Source of the DNA: JAGBWK01 sp964544595
GTDB taxonomy: Bacteria > Bacteroidota > Bacteroidia > Bacteroidales > Muribaculaceae
Assembly (NCBI GenBank): GCA_964544595.1
Contig: CAZJBM010000011.1
Location: 4,388 to 68,387, forward strand
DNA: 64,000 nucleotides
Direction of reading: 5' to 3'
The notes under the pieces are model-generated. The model was given only the letters and a program-made list of their open reading frames with translations, was not told the DNA's origin and did not search any database. Within the stretch, counting starts at the first letter, position 1. Each line of letters opens with the position of its first letter. Shown one piece after another: positions 42,116-50,895 of this stretch. A program made the translations under genes and the position numbers.

Positions 42116-43207
42116 ATGGCTGCCAATAAGTTTGTGAAAAATCTGATTTTGCTACCTTTGTCGAAGCTCTACGGCCTCGGCGTAGGTTTTCGCAGCCTTA
42201 TGTTTCGGTGGGGATTACTGAAGAGCCGCACTTTTGACGTTCCTGTCATAGCGGTCGGCAACCTCGCCGTGGGTGGCACTGGCAAAACCCCTCATACCGA
42301 GTATATTATCGATTTGCTTCGACGTAATTACCGTATCGGTGTGATTTCTCGCGGATACAAGCGTAAGACCAAAGGCTTTGTCCTTGCCACGAGTCGCTCT
42401 ACACCTCTCGACATCGGCGACGAGCCTTATCAGATTTATCAGAAATTTGGCCGCGACATCATGGTTGCCGTCGGTGAGGATAGATGCGAAGCCATTGATA
42501 AGCTACTTGCTATTGACCCGAAAATCAACCTCATTGTTCTTGACGACGCGTTGCAGCATAAATATGTGAAGCCGACTATCTCCGTGCTGCTTACCGACTT
42601 CAACCGCCCGATTTATATGGACAAGTTGCTGCCGCTTGGTCGCTTGCGCGAGCCTGCGTCAGAAGCCTATAAAGCCGACTTCGTCATTGTTACCAAATGC
42701 CCTGCCGATCTTAAGCCGATTGAGTATCGCCTCCTTGAAAAGAATCTCGGATTGCAGGCTTTTCAGCATCTTCTCTTCTCGATGTTTGAATATCTCCCGC
42801 TCCGTCCTGTTTTCCCCGAAGTGTGCAAGGAGCAGGTTAATCTCAATTGGTTTGGCCGCAACGACACGATTTTGGCCGTATCGGGCATTGCCAATCCCCG
42901 CCCTCTCATACGTCATTTGAAGAAGTTCGGTCCGCGCGTCAAAGTGAAAGTATTCCCTGATCATCATTACTTCAATCGCCGCGATATCGAAATCATACGC
43001 CAGCGCTTCGACGAACTCGAAGGAGAGAATAAGATAATCGTGACTACCGAAAAAGATGCCGTTCGTCTCGCCCACAACCCCTACTTCCCCGAAGAATTGA
43101 AAAAACGCATCTATTATCAGCCTATTGTGGTTAAGTTCGACGAGCATACTCCCGAAAACTTCGACTACGAGCTAAAGAAAATGCTCGACGAGCGCCGCCC
43201 CTCCTGA
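42116..43207 (+). CDS. lpxK: Tetraacyldisaccharide 4'-kinase
   Basis: This 363-residue enzyme phosphorylates the lipid A precursor at the 4' position at the inner membrane. The N-terminal amphipathic part (NLILLPLSKLYGLGVGFRSL) is followed by the P-loop GNLAVGGTGKTPHTEY (about residues 45-60), ISRGYKRKTKGF, DDALQHKYV and the FPDHHYFNRRDI segment, all typical of LpxK. Length is slightly above the E. coli enzyme. It is read alone and ends against prs across a shared hairpin. Confidence 0.95.
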   Translation: MAANKFVKNLILLPLSKLYGLGVGFRSLMFRWGLLKSRTFDVPVIAVGNLAVGGTGKTPHTEYIIDLLRRNYRIGVISRGYKRKTKGFVLATSRSTPLDIGDEPYQIYQKFGRDIMVAVGEDRCEAIDKLLAIDPKINLIVLDDALQHKYVKPTISVLLTDFNRPIYMDKLLPLGRLREPASEAYKADFVIVTKCPADLKPIEYRLLEKNLGLQAFQHLLFSMFEYLPLRPVFPEVCKEQVNLNWFGRNDTILAVSGIANPRPLIRHLKKFGPRVKVKVFPDHHYFNRRDIEIIRQRFDELEGENKIIVTTEKDAVRLAHNPYFPEELKKRIYYQPIVVKFDEHTPENFDYELKKMLDERRPS

Positions 43208-43329
43208 TCCAACACTCCAATCGCTTGCCTCACTATCCTTACGGTGCGCATGTAATAAGCCAAGAGTGCGAAACCGCCCGACACATTATTATCGGGTATC
43301 CTACGCCCATATACATACGAAATACGAAA

Positions 43330-43358
43330 AAGGAAGCGCTGTCATTCAACGCTTCCTT
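43330..43358. terminator. Bidirectional terminator between lpxK and prs
   Basis: AAGGAAGCG (43330-43338) pairs with CGCTTCCTT (43350-43358). T-rich sequence follows on both strands; it is stronger on the - strand, after the prs stop codon. Confidence 0.7.
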
Positions 43359-43380
43359 CTTTGTATTGGAAATTAACGAA

Positions 43381-44325
43381 TTATTTGATAAGATACTGCG
43401 ACGAAATTGATTCGTTGGTATGCACTCGATGGATCGTGTCGGCAAACATCCGGGCCACGCTGAGAATGGTCACCTTCTTAGAATCCTTAGAATAAGGGAT
43501 AGAGTTGGTGAAAATCATCTCCGTGAGGCCGCTCTCGTCAACGCGCTGTGTTGCGGGGTCGCTCATGATGGGATGTGAAGCGACAGCGCGTACCGATTTC
43601 GCTCCCGCGCTCATCATCAGGTCTGCGGCCTTAGTGATAGTTCCAGCTGTGTCGACCATATCGTCGATAAGCACCACGTTCTTGTCCTTAACGTCGCCGA
43701 TAATAGTCATGTTGGCCACGACGTTGGCTTTGGCGCGCTGTTTGTGGCAAAGTACTAAGGGCACATTAAGGAATTTGGCAAAGTTGTTGGCGCGTTTCGC
43801 ACCCCCGACGTCAGGTGTGGCGATCACGAGGTTTTCAAGGTTGAGCGACTGAATGTATGGGATAAACACCGACGAAGAGTAGAGGTGGTCAACCGGCACG
43901 TCGAAGAATCCTTGAATCTGGTCGGCATGGAGGTCCATGGTGATGATACGGTCAACGCCCGCTACTGTAAGCAGATTGGCAACCAGTTTGGCGGCGATTG
44001 ACACGCGGGGTTTATCCTTACGGTCCTGTCGTGCCCAGCCGAAATATGGCATGACGGCGATAATTGATTTGGCTGACGCGCGCTTGGCGGCATCAATCAT
44101 CAGCAACAGTTCCATCAAGTTGTCTGAATTGGGAAAAGTGGACTGAACGAGATAGACCTCGCATCCGCGGATTGATTCCTCAAATGAGACCTCAAATTCG
44201 CCGTCGGCGAAGTGCTGGATGTTCATTTGTCCGAGTGGCACTCCCAGCTCTTTACAAATTTCTTCTGCCATGTAGCGGGAGTTAGTTCCTGAAAAGACTT
44301 TGATGGGTGGTAAGAATGAATTCAT
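43381..44325 (-). CDS. prs: Ribose-phosphate pyrophosphokinase
   Basis: This 314-residue enzyme makes PRPP from ribose 5-phosphate and ATP for purine, pyrimidine, His and Trp synthesis. Motifs include FSGTNSRYMAEEI at the start, the flexible loop with PYFGWARQDRKDKPR (about residues 93-107), ITMDLHADQIQGFFD and the PRPP loop VVLIDDMVDTAGT (about 217-229). Length is standard. It is the third gene of a patatin-GH13-prs run with 15-16 bp gaps. Confidence 0.96.
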   Translation of the reverse strand: MNSFLPPIKVFSGTNSRYMAEEICKELGVPLGQMNIQHFADGEFEVSFEESIRGCEVYLVQSTFPNSDNLMELLLMIDAAKRASAKSIIAVMPYFGWARQDRKDKPRVSIAAKLVANLLTVAGVDRIITMDLHADQIQGFFDVPVDHLYSSSVFIPYIQSLNLENLVIATPDVGGAKRANNFAKFLNVPLVLCHKQRAKANVVANMTIIGDVKDKNVVLIDDMVDTAGTITKAADLMMSAGAKSVRAVASHPIMSDPATQRVDESGLTEMIFTNSIPYSKDSKKVTILSVARMFADTIHRVHTNESISSQYLIK

Positions 44326-44340
44326 TGGGGTATATTGCTT

Positions 44341-46080
44341 TTAGGATTTCTTTTTCTTTGATGCTTTTTCTGATACGCTCTCTGAAGTTGGCTTATGTTT
44401 CAACTTCCATATCACGGCGTTGGTAGGCGACGGTATGTAGGTGCGGAACGGCGTTTCCGACGATAGCGTTTTCTTCGCTTTCTGGCCTGATAGTAATTCC
44501 GTCATCTCAAATTCACCCTCCGGTATATCCAGCAGATCAAATGCGTGGCGGGGCAGGTTGACCTCTACTTCTGCGGCCGGGCCGTGGTGGAAGTTGACAA
44601 CGAATATCAGCGTCTCGTCGTCGCATGAGCGTATAAACGAGTAGTGGCTGTGGGGATTGAAATGAGGATTGTTGTAGTTGACGTACATTACGTCGAAGAA
44701 TCGCCCTTGCGCTATCGCTTTCTCTTCGTTGCATAGCGATAGGATATGCTGATACTCCTTTCTGAGCTTGATTTCGGCGGGAGTAAGCAAGCGGTCGTCG
44801 CATCTGCCTCCGTCGAGCCATCGGCGTAGGGTCGATAGCGACCAGTAGTCGAATATCGTTGTTCGCCCGTCGCGTCCGCTGAAGCCCTCTGCCTCTATAG
44901 CAGGCTCACCGAGCTCCTGCCCCATATAGAGCATGAAGGGGCCTGTGGAAATCATGGAGCTTACAATGAGCGATGGTATCACTTTCGACGCGTCGCCGGC
45001 ATACTGAGGCGAAGCGAAGCGCTGCTCGTCGTGATTCTCAAGGAAATTCAGCATCTTGTCGCCGAGTCCTTCCACCGTCTGCCAGCATGATGTCAGCGTG
45101 GCGGCCGAGTGGTTTGAACATTCTATCGCGCGAAGCGAGTCATAGAGATTCACCTTGTCGTAGAGGTAGTCAAATCCGCCTATGTTTATGAAATCGCCAT
45201 ATAGGTGTATGTCGTAGATCTCTGCAATGAAAACGATTCCCGGGTAGCGCTCCTTCACGTTCGCTATTGCCCACCGCCAGAACTCGATCGGGACCATGTG
45301 GGCCATGTCGCAGCGAAATCCGTCGACCCCCTTCGAGGCCCAGAAGCGGAGTATATGGAGCATCTTTAGCCATGTCGGCGGTATCGGGTCGAAGTGATGA
45401 GAGCCGTCCGCAGGGTCTATTCCGTAATTAAGTTTTACGGTTTCATACCAGTCGTTGCGGCCCGGGAAAGCGGTGAAGCAGTCGTTGCCCGACGCTTTTG
45501 CCGGGAACTCGATATATGCGTCCTCCCCTATTCCGAGATCGATCGAGGGTGCGAATTGTTGGCGTGTTATGTAATAGAAGTTATTACGCGGGGAGAAGAA
45601 CATATTCGGGTCGTCGCCCTGGCCTAAATCCTCTATTCCCGCGGGTGCCGCATCTGAATGGTAGCGACGGGCCACATGATTGGGCACGAAATCGATTATC
45701 ACCTTCATGCCCGATTTATGGGTGCGATTCACGAGGGCCTCAAACTCCTCCATTCGCTTATCGACATTCTCCGCTATGTCGGGGTCTATATCATAGTAGT
45801 CCTTGATTGCATAGGGAGAGCCGGCTTTTCCCTTTACTATTTTAGGGTGATCTTTGGCTATACCGTGTTTCGAGTAGTCGGTACAGTGAGCATGTTCGAT
45901 CACGCCCGTGTACCATACGTGAGTGACGCCGAGGCCTTTTATGGCATTGAGCACGCCGAGAGTTATATCATTTAGTTTGCCCGACCCGTTTTGTTCGATT
46001 GTGCCGTCGGGTACGCAATTAGGGCACGTGTTGGCAAATAATCTCGGTAGGAGCTGGTATATGATCGGCTTTGTCTTCAT
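44341..46080 (-). CDS. GH13 alpha-amylase family enzyme, cytoplasmic
   Basis: This 579-residue protein has a GH13 TIM barrel. Conserved regions are VIDFVPNHV (region I), DGFRCDMAHM (nucleophile Asp), VFIAEIYD (acid/base Glu) and FLENHDEQRF (third acidic residue). It lacks a signal peptide, so it acts inside the cell, probably on glycogen-like or imported maltodextrin substrates. A C-terminal beta domain and a basic Ser/Lys tail (SEKASKKKKS) follow. It is not linked to a Sus-type cluster; it lies between patatin and prs in one transcription unit. Confidence 0.88.
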   Translation of the reverse strand: MKTKPIIYQLLPRLFANTCPNCVPDGTIEQNGSGKLNDITLGVLNAIKGLGVTHVWYTGVIEHAHCTDYSKHGIAKDHPKIVKGKAGSPYAIKDYYDIDPDIAENVDKRMEEFEALVNRTHKSGMKVIIDFVPNHVARRYHSDAAPAGIEDLGQGDDPNMFFSPRNNFYYITRQQFAPSIDLGIGEDAYIEFPAKASGNDCFTAFPGRNDWYETVKLNYGIDPADGSHHFDPIPPTWLKMLHILRFWASKGVDGFRCDMAHMVPIEFWRWAIANVKERYPGIVFIAEIYDIHLYGDFINIGGFDYLYDKVNLYDSLRAIECSNHSAATLTSCWQTVEGLGDKMLNFLENHDEQRFASPQYAGDASKVIPSLIVSSMISTGPFMLYMGQELGEPAIEAEGFSGRDGRTTIFDYWSLSTLRRWLDGGRCDDRLLTPAEIKLRKEYQHILSLCNEEKAIAQGRFFDVMYVNYNNPHFNPHSHYSFIRSCDDETLIFVVNFHHGPAAEVEVNLPRHAFDLLDIPEGEFEMTELLSGQKAKKTLSSETPFRTYIPSPTNAVIWKLKHKPTSESVSEKASKKKKS

Positions 46081-46096
46081 TGTTGGTTTTGGCGGT

Positions 46097-46897
46097 TTAT
46101 GATTGTGATGAAGATAAATAACCTTTATCCTTCAGTATCTGTCGAGCGGTACTGTAGCCGCGGAGATAAACCTCGCGTATCTGCTTGAGGTTAAATGCTT
46201 TGTACGACGATATGTCGTCGATTGAGATAGAGAGATCGCAGAGTTGTATGTCGCGCGACTGGTATATCTTGGTAACAAGGCCGTAGGTGCGGATACCCAC
46301 GTCAAGGAAACTTGACTTAAAGTTGTGCTCATGGTCGAGCGGGCTGCAATTCACGCCTATGAGCAATTCACATTTGTCGCGGAGCACCGGGGCCGGCAGG
46401 TTTCTGAGCACTCCCCCGTCGACATATCTCACTCCGTTTATCGTGACGGGCTGAAAAACGATAGGTATGCTGCACGATGCGACCATCGTTTCGCCTATTG
46501 GCCCGGTATTGAGGTCGATTGCGAGGCCATGGTCAAGGTCAGTCAACCCTAAGTATGTGGGTATTTTCAGATCCTCAAGATTCTTATACTCCTTGCCTAT
46601 TACCTTCAATATGTGTTTCTTGAATTTTTCTATACTGAAAAAACCTCCCTTCGACATCTTGATTTCAGCGAAATCAAAAAACTTGGCTTTGGAGAAGGCT
46701 TTCAGCATTTCATCAAATCCTACGCCGGCGGCATACATCACCGCTACGACCGAACCGGCGCTTACGCCCGAAATCACATCGGGTTTAAGCCCCGCCTCTT
46801 CAAGAGCCTTCAATACTCCGACGTGGGCGAATCCTCTCGCTCCACCGCCGCTGAGGGCTACTCCTATCTTATATGGTCTGGTTGGATTTGAATCCAT
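46097..46897 (-). CDS. Patatin-like phospholipase family protein
   Basis: This 266-residue protein has the oxyanion-hole motif GGGARGFAHVGVLKAL (about residues 16-31), the nucleophile GVSAGS (about 44-49) and the catalytic Asp in DGG (about 155-157), the Ser-Asp dyad of patatin hydrolases. No signal peptide is seen, so it is probably cytosolic or membrane-associated. Such proteins are acyl hydrolases of uncertain lipid specificity. It is the first gene of the patatin-GH13-prs unit. Confidence 0.9.
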   Translation of the reverse strand: MDSNPTRPYKIGVALSGGGARGFAHVGVLKALEEAGLKPDVISGVSAGSVVAVMYAAGVGFDEMLKAFSKAKFFDFAEIKMSKGGFFSIEKFKKHILKVIGKEYKNLEDLKIPTYLGLTDLDHGLAIDLNTGPIGETMVASCSIPIVFQPVTINGVRYVDGGVLRNLPAPVLRDKCELLIGVNCSPLDHEHNFKSSFLDVGIRTYGLVTKIYQSRDIQLCDLSISIDDISSYKAFNLKQIREVYLRGYSTARQILKDKGYLSSSQS

Positions 46898-46913
46898 TTT
46901 GCTGATTTTTTTG

Positions 46914-46921
46914 CAAAGATA
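46914..46921 (-). promoter_or_regulatory. -7 box of the patatin-GH13-prs unit
   Basis: TATCTTTG on the - strand, about 17 bp before the patatin start codon at 46897. No well-spaced TTTG is visible. Confidence 0.45.
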
Positions 46922-46976
46922 CTACTTAAAAACGAAAAAACATTGTAAAATTTAATTAAAAAGCATGAGAAATTTG

Positions 46977-46984
46977 TAACTTCG
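46977..46984 (+). promoter_or_regulatory. Candidate -7 box of valS (TTCG type)
   Basis: TAACTTCG lies 32 bp before the valS ATG in an AT-rich region shared with the divergent patatin gene. No good -33 box is present at the expected distance. Confidence 0.3.
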
Positions 46985-47015
46985 CGACCATATTTTTCAC
47001 TCATACATTATATAT

Positions 47016-49640
47016 ATGAACGAGCTCGCTACCAAGTACAGCCCTCAGGAGGTTGAAGACAAATGGTATGAATACTGGGAAAGTCATAATCTCTTTAAGT
47101 CTGTTCCCGACGCGCGTGAACCCTACACTATCGTGATACCGCCGCCAAACGTTACCGGCGTTCTCCACATGGGCCACATGCTTAACAATACTATTCAGGA
47201 TATTCTCGTGCGCCACGAGCGTATGCAGGGTAAAAACGCCCTCTGGGTGCCAGGTACCGATCACGCCTCTATCGCTACCGAAGCAAAGGTAGTTGCCAAA
47301 CTCGCCTCTGAAGGCATCATGAAGTCAGATCTCACCCGCGAGGAGTTTCTGAAACATGCGTGGGCATGGACTGAGAAGCATGGCGGCATTATTCTAACCC
47401 AGCTTCGCAAACTCGGCGCGTCATGTGACTGGAGCCGCACAGCCTTCACCATGGACGAAATCCGCTCCAAGAGCGTTATGAGAGTTTTCGTCGACCTTTA
47501 CAACAAAGGGCTGATTTACCGCGGTGTACGCATGGTAAACTGGGACCCCCAGGCCAAGACAGCCCTCTCCGACGAAGAGGTTATCTACCAGGATGTTCAC
47601 TCTCATCTATATCATCTCCGCTATAAGGTGGTGGGAGAAGAGGATAAGTATATCGTCGTGGCTACAACGCGCCCGGAGACTATTCTCGGCGATACCGCTG
47701 TATGCGTTAACCCCAACGACGAGCGTTACTCCTGGCTAAAAGGCAAGAAGGTAATCGTGCCCATGGTTGGCCGCGAGGTGCCTATCATCATGGACGACTA
47801 TGTCGAGATGGAATTCGGCACAGGTTGCCTCAAGGTGACTCCGGCCCACGATGTCAACGACTATATGCTTGGTGAGAAATACAATCTCCCCTCTATCGAT
47901 ATTTTCAACGACGACGGCACCATCTCTGAGGCAGGTGGTATGTATATCGGCATGGACCGCTTCGCTGTCCGCGACCAGATCATGAAGGATCTCGCCGAAG
48001 CCGACCTCGTGGAGAAAATCGAGGATTACGACAACAAAGTCGGCTTCTCGGAGCGCACAAAGGTTGTAATCGAGCCTAAGCTTTCGATGCAGTGGTTCCT
48101 CAAAATGACCGATCTCTGCAAGCCCGCTCTCGAAGCCGTTGAAACAGACGACGTTAAATTCTATCCCGCTAAGTTCAAGAACACTTATCGCCACTGGATG
48201 ACTGACACTAAGGACTGGTGTATCAGCCGTCAGCTCTGGTGGGGCCATAATATCCCCGCATGGTATCTTCCCGAAGGCGGCTACGTTGTTGCCGAGACCG
48301 AGGAGCAGGCTCTTGAATTGGCCCGCGAGAAGACAGGTAACCCCGACCTTCAGCTATCTGATCTTCGCCGCGAGAGCGACTGCCTCGACACCTGGTTTAG
48401 CTCATGGCTATGGCCTATCTCCCTCTTTAACGGCATCCTTGATCCCGGCAACGAGGAAATCAAGTATTACTATCCCACAAGCGACCTTGTCACAGGCCCC
48501 GACATCATCTTCTTCTGGGTAGCCCGTATGATTATCGCGGGATACGAATTCATAAATGAAAAACCATTTGGTTCGGTTTATTTCACCGGTATCGTTCGCG
48601 ATAAAATCGGCCGAAAGATGTCGAAGCAGCTCGGCAATTCGCCCGATCCCCTTGACCTTATAGCCACTTATGGAGCCGACGGCGTGCGCATGGGCATGAT
48701 GATGTCGGCCCCTGCAGGCAACGACATTATGTTTGACGACAAGCTCTGCGAAAATGGCCGCAACTTCTGTAACAAGATCTGGAACGCGTTCCGACTCGTG
48801 AAAGGCTGGACCGTTGATGACGCTATCGCCCAGCCCGAAGCCGCTAAGGAAGCTGTCAAGTGGTTTGAGGCCAAGCTCTCAGAGGCAATTATAGAAATCG
48901 AGGATCTTTACGGCAAATTCCGTCTTTCGGAAGCACTTACCGCAGTGTATAAGCTCTTCTGGGATGAGTTCTCGTCGTGGTATCTCGAAATGATTAAGCC
49001 TACCTATGGCCAGCCTATTGATAAGGCCACCTATCAGGCAACGCTCTCGTATTTCGACGCTCTTCTTCGCCTTCTCCACCCCTTCATGCCGTTTATCACC
49101 GAGGAGCTGTGGCAGCATCTGGCCGAACGTCGCGAAGGCGAGTCGATCATGTACGCGATGACTCCTGAAGCAAAGGCAGTTGATGCCGAAGTAATTTCGG
49201 CCATGGAGCGAGCAAAAGAGATTATCACAGGCGTTCGCGCGGTCAGGGCTTCAAAGAATCTGTCGCCCAAAGAGGCTTTGACCCTCAATATCGTGGGTGG
49301 CACTCTCGGCGCGCCCGCTTCGGTGGTAATCAAGTTGGCCAACATCGACGCCCTCAACGAGAACGCCGATAAGGATGCTTCAGCCGCCTCGTTCATGGTT
49401 GGTACCTCGGAGTTCAACGTTCCCCTCTCAGGCATGATTGACACCGCAGCTGAGATCGCCCGACTCGAAAAAGAGAAAGCTCATCTCGAAGGATTCCTCA
49501 AAGGAGTCAACGCCAAGCTTTCCAACGAGCGATTCGTCAGCAGCGCTCCTGCCGCTGTAGTCGAGAACGAGCGCAAGAAAAAGGCCGACGGCGAGAGCAA
49601 ACTTGCCAATGTTCTTGCCTCCCTTGCAGCGTTAAAGTAA
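47016..49640 (+). CDS. valS: Valyl-tRNA synthetase
   Basis: This 874-residue class I synthetase has the HIGH-type motif PNVTGVLHMGHM (about residues 43-54), an inserted CP1 editing domain (about 185-340) and the KMSKS-type motif GRKMSKQLGNSPDP (about 530). Helical anticodon-binding and C-terminal coiled-coil domains (about 810-874) complete it. Length is usual. It charges tRNA-Val. It is transcribed alone, with a strong terminator 24 bp after the stop. Confidence 0.96.
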   Translation: MNELATKYSPQEVEDKWYEYWESHNLFKSVPDAREPYTIVIPPPNVTGVLHMGHMLNNTIQDILVRHERMQGKNALWVPGTDHASIATEAKVVAKLASEGIMKSDLTREEFLKHAWAWTEKHGGIILTQLRKLGASCDWSRTAFTMDEIRSKSVMRVFVDLYNKGLIYRGVRMVNWDPQAKTALSDEEVIYQDVHSHLYHLRYKVVGEEDKYIVVATTRPETILGDTAVCVNPNDERYSWLKGKKVIVPMVGREVPIIMDDYVEMEFGTGCLKVTPAHDVNDYMLGEKYNLPSIDIFNDDGTISEAGGMYIGMDRFAVRDQIMKDLAEADLVEKIEDYDNKVGFSERTKVVIEPKLSMQWFLKMTDLCKPALEAVETDDVKFYPAKFKNTYRHWMTDTKDWCISRQLWWGHNIPAWYLPEGGYVVAETEEQALELAREKTGNPDLQLSDLRRESDCLDTWFSSWLWPISLFNGILDPGNEEIKYYYPTSDLVTGPDIIFFWVARMIIAGYEFINEKPFGSVYFTGIVRDKIGRKMSKQLGNSPDPLDLIATYGADGVRMGMMMSAPAGNDIMFDDKLCENGRNFCNKIWNAFRLVKGWTVDDAIAQPEAAKEAVKWFEAKLSEAIIEIEDLYGKFRLSEALTAVYKLFWDEFSSWYLEMIKPTYGQPIDKATYQATLSYFDALLRLLHPFMPFITEELWQHLAERREGESIMYAMTPEAKAVDAEVISAMERAKEIITGVRAVRASKNLSPKEALTLNIVGGTLGAPASVVIKLANIDALNENADKDASAASFMVGTSEFNVPLSGMIDTAAEIARLEKEKAHLEGFLKGVNAKLSNERFVSSAPAAVVENERKKKADGESKLANVLASLAALK

Positions 49641-49663
49641 CCATTTTACTGAAAACTGACATA

Positions 49664-49700
49664 AAGGCTGCGGATTTTAAAATGTCCGCGGCCTTCATTT
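49664..49700 (+). terminator. Rho-independent terminator of valS
   Basis: AAGGCTGCGGA (49664-49674) pairs with TCCGCGGCCTT (49685-49695), with one mismatch, followed by a short T-rich tract. Confidence 0.75.
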
Positions 49701-49721
49701 TCGCGTCTGTTTTGTATTATA

Positions 49722-50307
49722 AGAGCCTGTCCCATAATATCTGTTAAATCTGAGGCGGTCAGCCATTGAGCAGAGTTGTTCGTGTGATGAGGGAGTGTAC
49801 TCGACGTACACGACTGAAGAACACGGACGAATATGCCAATGGATGGCCGGGGCGATGGTAATTATCACCTCCCTCTGTATAACGCTGACATGTTGAAACT
49901 TACGGAGCAGCTTCTTCAGCAATATCACGAACCTTGCGGATTCACTGATTCTCCTGAAGCGATGTTAGACGCTCTTCCATTTTCAGAAGCCCTCGGGCAG
50001 CAATCGCCATTGGCCGCCAGTTTTCAAGACATATTTTATACCTTCTAATTGTCTTATATTCTGCTTGATGTTCATTCGCGCGCTGAATGAGGAGAGCCAG
50101 CGCTTTTGTTTGGGGTTAAGGAAAGAATATTGATTCACATACCACTAAAGTGCCGCTGCGCGGAAAATTACCTCCGTTTCGCATCTCTCGGGCGCTTTTG
50201 AAGCCGTCGCTCGGTCACAATGCGACGGCATTGCTCCCTCTCGTCGCCTCCAAAATCCCTCCGAGATATGCGGCCTCAGCGTTAACATATTTTATGGGGC
50301 AGGCTCT
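49722..50307 (-). mobile_element. Decayed IS5-family insertion sequence remnant, copy B (586 bp)
   Basis: The ends are AGAGCCTGTCCCATAA (49722-49737) and, at 50292-50307, its complement with one mismatch. The - strand aligns with the + strand of copy A over about 200 bases at its start, including the GGAGCAATGCCGTCGCA segment. The - strand keeps the transposase N-terminus, but the middle and C-terminus are lost. Outside the terminal repeats a further 12-bp inverted repeat (TGTTTTGTATTA at 49708-49719 against 50307-50318) flanks the copy. It occupies the gap between valS and rpmH. Confidence 0.85.
49983..50141 (-). pseudogene. N-terminal fragment of an IS5-family transposase
   Basis: The frame encodes LNPKQKRWLSSF and then KYVLKTGGQWRLLPEGF before a stop at 49983. 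The pattern YVLxTGxQWRxLP is the conserved N-terminal signature of IS5-family transposases. Catalytic regions are absent, so no active enzyme can be made. Confidence 0.85.
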
Positions 50308-50422
50308 AATACAAAACATCGACATTTTTGACCCCCTTTTGCAAATTAATTTTTTCAAAAAATCCCCCAAAATGCACTCTGAGGTTTAGAAGCAGCTTAT
50401 TTGGGATAGAGGGGTACAACAA

Positions 50423-50447
50423 AAGCCGGAAGCGGAGCTTCCGGCTT
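50423..50447 (-). terminator. Rho-independent terminator of rpmH
   Basis: AAGCCGGAAGC (50423-50433) pairs with GCTTCCGGCTT (50437-50447), an 11-bp stem around a 3-nt loop. On the - strand it is followed by TTGTTG, a modest T tract. It lies 30 bp after the rpmH stop. Confidence 0.7.
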
Positions 50448-50476
50448 GTAGAGGTTTATTGCGTGGTAATCCGTGA

Positions 50477-50632
50477 TTATTTGCTTGCGATGCGGCTTGA
50501 TACGGTGAGGTATTTGCGGCCTTTAGCGCGACGACGTGCAAGCACCTTGCGGCCGTCTTTAGTGCTCATTCTTTCACGGAAACCGTGTTTGTTAACTCTC
50601 TTGCGATTGGAAGGTTGGAATGTTCTTTTCAT
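50477..50632 (-). CDS. rpmH: 50S ribosomal protein L34
   Basis: This 51-residue, very basic protein begins MKRTFQPSNRKRVNKHGFRE and continues through GRKVLARRRAKGRK, the L34 signature. It is too short for typical ORF length cut-offs but unmistakable. It has its own strong promoter and terminator. The usual rpmH neighbours rnpA and dnaA are not in view, as is common in Bacteroidetes. Confidence 0.96.
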   Translation of the reverse strand: MKRTFQPSNRKRVNKHGFRERMSTKDGRKVLARRRAKGRKYLTVSSRIASK

Positions 50633-50747
50633 TGCTATGCGGATTTTATTTTATTCTAAACTACATATTTCGGTGTTCAACCGAGTGAATGAAGCTTCAA
50701 GGAAATCAATCGGCCATGGAACCGATTAGGTCTACTAAAAGCGAGTG

Positions 50748-50779
50748 CAAATTTACGCAACTATTTTATATTATGCAAA
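50748..50779 (-). promoter_or_regulatory. Promoter of rpmH
   Basis: On the - strand TTTG (50776-50779), 20 bp, TAAATTTG (50748-50755): an exact consensus Bacteroidetes promoter. It gives a leader of about 105-110 nt before the rpmH ATG, long enough to hold regulatory structure. Confidence 0.75.
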
Positions 50780-50843
50780 GTTTTTTGCCGTATTTTTCGT
50801 TTTTTGGATTATTTAGTTGCAAATTTTGGTCGGATTGTTCCAA

Positions 50844-50890
50844 CTTCAACCCGCCAATATATGAAAATACTATAATTTGGCGGGTTGAAG
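50844..50890. repeat. 13-bp perfect inverted repeat downstream of the S9 peptidase gene
   Basis: CTTCAACCCGCCA (50844-50856) and TGGCGGGTTGAAG (50878-50890) can form a strong hairpin with a 21-nt AT-rich loop. It lies 5 bp after the peptidase stop codon on the - strand, but no T-run follows. It may be a terminator or an mRNA 3'-end stabiliser. Confidence 0.55.
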
Positions 50891-50895
50891 AGTTA

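Noticed and set aside
49833..50048. 71-codon open frame on the + strand between valS and rpmH
   Set aside because: It is antisense to the IS5-family transposase fragment, inside the remnant, and has no recognisable motif.
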